From Bacteroidales bacterium (GTDB lineage: Bacteria; Bacteroidota; Bacteroidia; Bacteroidales; UBA932), in contig JAKSJO010000001.1 of the NCBI GenBank assembly GCA_024398125.1, positions 146,118 to 210,117 on the forward strand: a stretch of 64,000 nucleotides of DNA. Direction: 5' to 3'. Below the pieces are notes generated by a model. It saw only the letters and a list, made by a program, of their open reading frames with translations, had not been told where the DNA came from and searched no databases. Each line of letters opens with the position of its first letter. Position 1 is the first letter of the stretch. A program made the translations under genes and the position numbers. Positions 61,929 to 64,000 of this stretch are shown here, piece after piece.

Positions 61929-62650
61929 TAGTTGTTGGTGATGGTGATGTTCTTTACAGGCTTTCCGTCAAGGTCGAGGAAGCGGACGCAGAAGTCGCTC
62001 ATGCCAGGTCCGTTGATGACGGCGCCGCGGAGAACGTTTGCTCCAGCCTTGAGGGTGATCTTCTTGGATACACAGTCGTCTACTACCATACGGCGGTCGC
62101 CGGAGAGAAGGAGGACTTCCTCACCGTTCAACCACCACTGTGATGCTGAGTTAGAGCCGACGGCGAGCCTTACGGTCATATCCTCAGGGACATTGATCAC
62201 CGTGGTAGCAAGGAAAAGTGCCTCGGTAGGGTGGAGGCCAAGGCCTGTCGCGAAGCGGTAGAGCTTCACGTTGTAGCGCTTGCTGTCAAAGAAATGCCAC
62301 ATTGTGAATTCCTTCTTGCCGAGCTTGATCTTCTTGCCGTCCTTCGGAGCTGCGCTGAGAGCGTCGGTCCAAACCTGCGAGAATGCATCCTTGAGGTAGG
62401 TGTCGGTGAAGATTGCGTTTGTTCTGATTTCCGGTCTTGGAAGCGGCTCCAGAAGAGCCCATCTGAGGATGAATCCCTTTGCGTCAGGGCTTGCAGGAGC
62501 AGCAGTCGCAGGGGCGAAGTAGTCTTCGAGAACCGGTTTGGTTACGTCCATGAAGTTCTGGGCGTCGGCCGTGTTGGAGAAAGAGAGGCTGAGCGCAAGC
62601 GCAGCAGCTGCGATCTTCAGCATAGAGCCAGAAGAAAAATGCTTGTTCAT
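61928..62650 (-). CDS. Exported sugar-binding-like protein of unknown function
   Basis: Not firmly recognised. The 240-residue protein has a signal peptide (LKIAAAALALSLSFSNTADAQ). A beta-rich domain shows FILRWALLEPLPRPEIRTN, ASQWWLNGEEVLLLSGD and LRGAVINGPG, a jelly-roll-like pattern also found as an accessory region in Bacteroidales carbohydrate esterases. There are no catalytic residues. As first gene of the GH43/GH8 operon it may present substrate. Its 131-base 5' gap to the divergent esterase holds the shared promoters. Confidence 0.6.
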   Translation of the reverse strand: MNKHFSSGSMLKIAAAALALSLSFSNTADAQNFMDVTKPVLEDYFAPATAAPASPDAKGFILRWALLEPLPRPEIRTNAIFTDTYLKDAFSQVWTDALSAAPKDGKKIKLGKKEFTMWHFFDSKRYNVKLYRFATGLGLHPTEALFLATTVINVPEDMTVRLAVGSNSASQWWLNGEEVLLLSGDRRMVVDDCVSKKITLKAGANVLRGAVINGPGMSDFCVRFLDLDGKPVKNITITNN

Positions 62651-62781
62651 GATTATTGGTTATTATGGTGTATTCGTGGTTGCGTGTTGCGTGCAATCAT
62701 TCAAATTTACGTGAAAAAAACCGTTTAGGTTTTATAATTCATACAAAACATTTATATATTTCGCCAAAACAACACTGAAAC

Positions 62782-63669
62782 ATGAAAAAAACTGTATTTT
62801 CAATCTTTGCTGCACTGGCATTCTGCGTGACAATGAGCGCTCAGGCTGCAGTCTATCCGACTCCTGACCTCGTGATCAAGCTGTGGCCCAACGGGGCTCC
62901 TACTTCAAACGGAATCACTGAAGCCGAGTATGATTATGGCGATCACGTGACCAATGTGACTGAGCCTACACTCTCAATATGGATTCCTGAAAACCCATGT
63001 GGACTCGCAATCATTTCAACCCCTGGCGGCGGCTACCATGACGTTTGGGACAAGACCGAAGGTTTCTCCCTCGCCGAGTGGTACAAAAGCATGGGCATCA
63101 CATATGCAGTTCTCAAGTACAGACTTCCAAACGGACATAAGGAAGTTCCTCTCGATGATATCCAGGAGGCGATGCGCATCATGCGCAGCAATGCCGACAA
63201 GTATGGTTTCAAGTATCTCGGTGTACAGGGCAACTCGGCCGGCGGCCATCTTTCAGCCATGGCGTCGACACATTATACCAATGCTGTCAACCGTCCTGAC
63301 TTCACAATCCTGTTCTATCCTGTAGTGACACTTGACAGCAGCTTTACCCATAGGGGAACCCAGGTCAATCTTCTTGGAAGAAATGCTTCCAAGGAACTCA
63401 TCGATGCGTACAGCAACGAGAAATGTGTCACTCCGGACACCCCGCCAGCATACATCATGCACGCGACCGATGACAATCTCGTTCCTGTAAGGAATGCAAT
63501 CGAGTACTACAATGCCCTCCTTGCAAATGGCGTCAGGTATTCGGCGATGAACATCATCCCGTCAGGCGGTCATGGTTGGACCGACAGGGAGTTCATCTAC
63601 AGAAAGGCTTGGATGAATGGTCTTCAGGCTTGGCTCGAAGGCCTCAAGGACGCCTTGGATAATAAATAG
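62782..63669 (+). CDS. Secreted alpha/beta hydrolase, acetyl-xylan-esterase-like
   Basis: The 295-residue protein has a signal peptide (KTVFSIFAALAFCVTMSAQA). The BD-FAE/esterase-type hydrolase domain has AIISTPGGGYHDVW (oxyanion), the nucleophile elbow GNSAGGHLS, Asp in HATDDNLVP and His in PSGGHGWTD. Relatives in rumen bacteria deacetylate xylan. It is divergent from the xylan operon. The stop lies inside a long terminator stem. Confidence 0.82.
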   Translation: MKKTVFSIFAALAFCVTMSAQAAVYPTPDLVIKLWPNGAPTSNGITEAEYDYGDHVTNVTEPTLSIWIPENPCGLAIISTPGGGYHDVWDKTEGFSLAEWYKSMGITYAVLKYRLPNGHKEVPLDDIQEAMRIMRSNADKYGFKYLGVQGNSAGGHLSAMASTHYTNAVNRPDFTILFYPVVTLDSSFTHRGTQVNLLGRNASKELIDAYSNEKCVTPDTPPAYIMHATDDNLVPVRNAIEYYNALLANGVRYSAMNIIPSGGHGWTDREFIYRKAWMNGLQAWLEGLKDALDNK

Positions 63670-63711
63670 AAAAAGCCTTCCAGAGTAACCTGGAAGGCTT
63701 TTTCTATTTAT
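63662..63711. terminator. 22-bp perfect bidirectional terminator
   Basis: The arms ATAAATAGAAAAAGCCTTCC... and its complement pair over 22 bases without a mismatch, with a six-base loop. The left arm overlaps the esterase stop. A- and T-rich tails lie inside the stem on both strands. Confidence 0.85.
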
Positions 63712-63721
63712 GTGACTATGT

Positions 63722-64000
63722 TTAGTCTCTCTGCTTTGGCTCGCCGGTGTAGGATGCTCTTGCATCGTTCTCGTCGAGGCAGAACACGCGGAATGAAGGA
63801 GTAGCACTTGTATATGGAGTCCATTCGCCACCGTCAGGACCGTTAGGGTCGCCGTACTTTGCGAAGTTTGACCATGCAGTGATCATCTCCTCTGAGAGAT
63901 CCCAGTCGCCCTGGGTCCAAGGACGCCAGCAGTTCTTGAGTGACTTGAATACGAACCAGAGGTCTGAAGAGTGGAATGCGCCCTTGAGACGGTTGGTGAC
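63722..64000 (-). CDS. Carboxylesterase family protein, C-terminal part (start outside window)
   Basis: The frame is open from base 64000 to a TAA at 63722-63724, giving 92 residues. GAFHSSDLWFVF, a Trp-Arg-Pro stretch, WDLSEEMITAWSNFAKYGDPNG and WTPYTSATPSFRVF match the C-terminal end of type-B carboxylesterases, where HSSD carries the catalytic His region. It is convergent with the acetyl-xylan-esterase-like gene and may be a further esterase of the xylan group. Confidence 0.7.
   Translation of the reverse strand, partial: VTNRLKGAFHSSDLWFVFKSLKNCWRPWTQGDWDLSEEMITAWSNFAKYGDPNGPDGGEWTPYTSATPSFRVFCLDENDARASYTGEPKQRD

Overview
The window looks like a chromosome segment of a gut or rumen member of the order Bacteroidales. 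The evidence is the Bacteroidota-type promoters (TTTG, about 19 bases, TAnnTTTG), the absence of Shine-Dalgarno leaders, signal-peptide and lipoprotein starts, outer-membrane barrel receptors, a LytS/LytTR pair, IgA-type M64 and DPP-III peptidases, and a xylan-degradation group. The genus cannot be fixed from sequence reading alone. No tRNA, rRNA or CRISPR array was recognised.

1-24.8 kb is ordinary chromosome. It starts with the end of recX, then rnhA and pdxA. A minus-strand group follows: cysteine desulfidase, a secreted golvesin/amidase-like protein coupled to a VanZ protein, an MsbA-type ABC exporter, and an M28-fold protein that has lost metal ligands. A plus-strand run then carries a TPR protein, a WalJ-like hydrolase, AddB, AddA and a cupin. 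A CYTH / membrane / GNAT-like operon, a DUF418 protein, a lipoprotein nitroreductase and a secreted esterase complete the region.

24.9-41.4 kb is an accessory island. Its left part holds a RhuM remnant and an operon for two related small proteins, a PIF1-like helicase, a YbjN-like protein and a second-type ClpP whose frame is broken by an in-frame TGA just before the catalytic Asp. Three transcription units here share the same promoter geometry, the same palindromic upstream site, and a 135-170-base leader whose ends can pair with covarying bases. The centre (31.8-39.0 kb) is AT-rich and encodes a compact three-gene system: a 1399-residue cold-shock-like/TPR/AAA ATPase, a 633-residue AAA ATPase with HEPN-like and cold-shock-like domains, and a WYL regulator. 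I consider it a candidate undescribed defence system. The right part has a truncated tyrosine integrase, a 53-bp tandem repeat, and an antitoxin/GNAT-toxin-like pair between two roughly 350-bp direct repeats that duplicate the 3' end of a tryptophanase-family gene.

41.4-64 kb is chromosome again. It begins with a tyrosine-phenol-lyase-type enzyme that is divergent from its likely AraC regulator, with three helically phased repeats between them. Next come a polysaccharide deacetylase, M64 peptidase, DPP-III, a GH3 enzyme, a DUF4923 lipoprotein, a CarboxypepD-like protein with a TonB-receptor-like barrel, and a second barrel with LytTR-type direct repeats upstream, followed by a LytS/LytTR pair. 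The xylan group closes the window: GH8, GH43, a sugar-binding-like protein, an acetyl-esterase-like protein and the end of a carboxylesterase.

Many convergent gene junctions carry long hairpins with locus-specific paired arms. Two or three of them share a structured core.
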